From positions 9,238,383 to 9,302,382 of the forward strand of contig NC_091139.1 in assembly GCF_041381155.1 (NCBI RefSeq): a stretch of 64,000 nt of DNA, read 5' to 3'. Shown piece after piece: positions 62,401-64,000 of this stretch; position 1 is the stretch's first letter, and each line of letters begins with the position of its first letter. This stretch comes from Argopecten irradians. Its lineage: Eukaryota; Mollusca; Bivalvia; Pectinida; Pectinidae. The notes beneath the pieces were generated by a model. The model was not told the origin of the DNA. It was given only the letters and a program-made list of their open reading frames with translations, and did no database searches. The position numbers and the translations under genes were made by a program.

Positions 62401-64000
62401 AAACTTAAAAACAAAAACAATAGGTCTTTTAAGCCCTTATAGGAAACTTAAAAACAAAAACAATAGGTCTTTTAAGCCCTTATAGGAAACTTAAAAACAA
62501 AAACAATAGGTCTTTTAAGCCCTTATAGGAAACTTAAAAACAAAAACAATAGGTCTTTTAAGCCCTTATAGGAAACTTAAAAACAAAAACAATAGGTCTT
62601 TTAAGCCCTTATAGGAAACTTAAAAACAAAAACAATAGGTCTTTTAAGCCCTTATAGGAAACTTAAAAACAAAAACAATAGGTCTTTTAAGCCCTTATAG
62701 GAAACTTAAAAACAAAAACAATAGGTCTTTTAAGCCCTTATAGGAAACTTAAAAACAAAAACAATAGGTCTTTTAAGCCCTTATTGGAAAGCCTTAAAAA
62801 TTAATGTGTTGAAAAGCCTTAACTAGAATTGTAAATCAATGCCCAGCTGATCATGACAACCAAATGGCATTCATAATTATGTTAACCGTGGTAGCCAAAT
62901 GACATCTGATGTATTCCGAATTATAAGCATTTGTCTCCATTTATATATATGTAGCAATGGTCAGTTTAATCAGACAGATCAATCCATTATCTTTCTATGG
63001 TAGCCGTTATTAAACCATGTGGTGAGTGGAATGGTATGCAGCCATATATTAACTGACCACCTTTAAACTAAATGTTTCCAAAGACTAATTTGTTAATTTA
63101 CAACAGATTTGCTACCTGGTTACTATGGTGAACAGACTCTCAGACAGGAGGACACAATATAATAATAAAAAAAGTTATTTTTGTAATTAAAAGTATGTGT
63201 GATATTACTTAATTAATGAATCTTGAAATGAGATGTAACATAACAAAATGGTTACTTACAAACTGTAAAATCACACGATTTAGCGTTATGTGAATTAAGG
63301 TTTCACATAGTCTATTTTCTTATTTGCTTCATTAAAGGGAAACACAACCAAAACATTCTTGAGATGATAATACATAACGGAAATACAAGCATAATCCTAT
63401 CTTATTATATGGACTTGTTTATCATTTGTATTCAATAAGATAAAGAAAATTAATTGTATAAAGATGGGGATAAAAAATGTTTATATAATAATATTATCTT
63501 AATACTTAGTCAGAAATCGATATAGCAATTTATCGATTTAAAATTAAGTAATATCAAACATGCCCTATTATTCACATAAAGTGATTACATAAATTAATTT
63601 TATAAAATTAATTTAACAATTTTTAAAGCGACATCGTAAAAATATGAAAAGTTATTGCTTTAATGAAACAAATATCGACGTTGTGTTTTTTTTATCTCCG
63701 GCAAACCCACAAGTAATTAAAAGGTTAAATCTGAGGAAAAAAAACCACAGGATTCCATATTTAATAAAGTTACGAGTTTCGCATACAAAGTAATGGCATC
63801 ACAAGGGCAAATGACGTAACTACTTACGACATATTTGCTGAAAGCGTGTTTTCAACGTAATTCTGAATGATTGCATCCTCGATAGGAAACAATAGACCGC
63901 CATCTAATGCACATTTCCCTTGTGCTCCTGCGAGAGTTTTAGCTCCTTCAAGAAACCAGATGCACCAGTTCCGTTTCCTATCCTGCATGAACGCAGATCC
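50438..64000 (-). CDS. C-type lectin / mucin-like type I membrane protein (lectin gene B), 5' partial
   Basis: Spliced, - strand, in reading order: 64000-63828 (runs off the window), 61026-60818, 59114-58937, 57594-57350, 54865-54794, 52478-52407, 51244-51137 and 50607-50438 (stop TGA). Phases match gene A throughout. The first two exons form lectin domain 1 (NWCIWFLEGAKT, WINYNVTSGS, WRNVDC...LCY). The next two form domain 2 (LCFWTTTTRKTAVEG, LAVIPNADV, LWVGVTD, WESEQPND, LDWHDKNC...ISLC). This domain has EQPN where gene A has NQPDN, so sugar preference may differ. There are two mucin-like exons (a third has lost its acceptor), then a VCLCP juxtamembrane exon with KLTEQIKKEML, then a transmembrane helix (YIGAVAATMMTLIGCVIIL). 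It is probably a cell-surface lectin. Confidence 0.8.
50714..50815. repeat. Foldback element next to the gene B last exons
   Basis: The arms tatgggagtatgaatgc / gcattcatactcccata and cggcaaattt / aaatttgccg flank a gaagcgcgtt...agcttc centre. It lies in the last intron of lectin gene B. Confidence 0.7.
51895..52390. repeat. 22-bp minisatellite in lectin gene B intron
   Basis: About 22 units of acccatctaacgacaacagt plus tt, with decayed units at both edges and near 52135-52260. On the gene strand it begins about 15-25 bases after the donor of the mucin exon 52478-52407. A related array lies at 53395-53660 beside the duplicated exon. Confidence 0.9.
52567..53138. mobile_element. MITE family 1, copy 2
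   Basis: About 572 bp, highly similar to 47802-48375. Ends are ataaaggggcaattcag and gtgaattgtcccttaaa. It sits between the two copies of the mucin exon and its array. Confidence 0.85.
53395..53660. repeat. Second minisatellite of the 22-bp family
   Basis: Units of acccatctaacaaaaacagt alternate with longer aaccatagttt units, giving a higher-order repeat of about 53 bp over 53470-53620. It flanks the damaged mucin exon 53748-53677 just as 51895-52390 flanks the intact one. Confidence 0.85.
53677..53748 (-). pseudogene. Duplicated mucin exon of lectin gene B with lost acceptor
   Basis: 72 nt, almost identical to exon 52478-52407 and with an intact donor (CAAG/gtacag). The acceptor AG is changed to AT (gacaat/ATGAAACC against gaacag/ATGAAACC), so it should be skipped. 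The exon itself is still open, so the loss is recent. Confidence 0.75.
54047..54193. repeat. Foldback element
   Basis: The outer arms gaatacatggttagtat...acaatacaag pair with cttgtattgta...atactaaccgtgtattc. Inside, gccgagatg and gagacatctcggc form a second hairpin. In lectin gene B intron. Confidence 0.75.
55006..57378 (-). repeat. 43-bp minisatellite (about 55 units) copying the lectin gene B splice donor
   Basis: Units on the + strand read acttactgagtgacttagaa, then cacagtgagatcctttgttg, then ttt, with a period of 43 bp. On the gene strand each unit is the last 27 bases of exon 57594-57350 (coding RISLCSKSLS) followed by gtaagt and 10 intron bases. The first unit on the gene strand is the true exon end; the rest fill almost the whole intron up to about 55006. 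Typical variants are gatcatatg for gatcctttg and tttgaacac for ttagaacac. Confidence 0.95.
58419..58630. mobile_element. MITE-like element with GGGGTTACTAT ends
   Basis: The left end ggggttactattactgttgc and cctggactatctcat are mirrored by atgagatagtcctttggg and cattgatagtaacccc. About 212 bp. Traces of the family occur at 1384-1678 and near 22170-22210. Confidence 0.7.
59077..59195 (-). repeat. 59-bp tandem duplication over the acceptor of a gene B lectin exon
   Basis: The block gacagtacaaacatcgactc...ctatatcatggttaaagagacg is present twice, 59 bp apart. It contains the acceptor tcatgatatag and the first exon bases (coding DCPPESMFVLPYN) of exon 59114-58937. Use of the outer acceptor would run into an in-frame stop, so the inner one (exon start 59114) is predicted. 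Confidence 0.8.
59322..59679. mobile_element. MITE family 2, copy 5 (opposite orientation)
   Basis: TTAA-edged, 358 bp. Ends are ttaaagatgctccaccgctg and ctgtcggcggtggagcatct. The body is the reverse complement of the 20507 copy. Confidence 0.9.
59728..60069. mobile_element. MITE family 2, copy 6
   Basis: 342 bp, same orientation as copy 5 and only about 48 bp from it. Ends are ttaaagatgctccaccgctt and ctgtcggcggtggagcatct. Confidence 0.9.
61904..62790. repeat. 43-bp homogeneous minisatellite (about 20 units) in lectin gene B intron 1
   Basis: Units read ggtcttttaagcccttatag, then gaaacttaaaaacaaaaaca, then ata. The measured step is 43 bp (61991 to 62034). Nearly all units are identical; the exceptions are two ttaaaagg variants and edge units. 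It is not at a recognised splice site and differs in sequence from the other 43-bp array. Confidence 0.95.

Overview
This is nuclear DNA from a multicellular animal. It is AT-rich, its genes are split into many short exons with clean GT-AG borders, and the introns and spacers are full of short inverted-repeat elements and tandem arrays. The juxtamembrane and transmembrane exons of the two lectin genes, a mitochondrial-type P450 and the density of MITE-like elements suggest a mollusc, probably a bivalve. That taxonomic guess is inference; no rRNA or mitochondrial marker is present.

Layout: (1) 1841-18631, + strand: a C-type-lectin/mucin-like type I membrane protein (lectin gene A), missing its 5' end. 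It has two C-type lectin domains, about eleven Thr/Ser-rich mini-exons of about 69 bp, a juxtamembrane exon and a transmembrane exon. Its 8-kb intron holds a broken non-LTR retrotransposon on the - strand (about 10.9-16.6 kb). (2) 22708-32649, + strand: a complete 12-exon PLAA gene (phospholipase A2-activating protein; WD40 + PFU + PUL; 773 residues predicted). (3) 44530-36193, - strand: a complete 11-exon mitochondrial-clan cytochrome P450 (552 residues predicted), tail-to-tail with PLAA. Its last three exons lie in a 1.26-kb direct duplication. (4) 64000-50438, - strand: lectin gene B, a paralogue of gene A with the same exon plan, running off the right edge. The two lectin genes therefore face each other across the PLAA/P450 pair.

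The most unusual pattern is that several minisatellites sit on exon-intron borders and carry the splice site in every unit. A 31-bp x ~39 array ends in the acceptor of PLAA exon 8. A 43-bp x ~55 array starts from the donor of the last lectin-domain exon of gene B. A ~31-bp array covers the acceptor of the gene A juxtamembrane exon. A looser array abuts the acceptor of P450 exon 5. The real splice site is in each case the edge copy of a field of near-identical decoys. Nothing in the window looks like an operon, CRISPR array or phage; PLAA and the P450 are ordinary housekeeping or metabolic genes, and the lectin pair and repeats are the fast-changing part.
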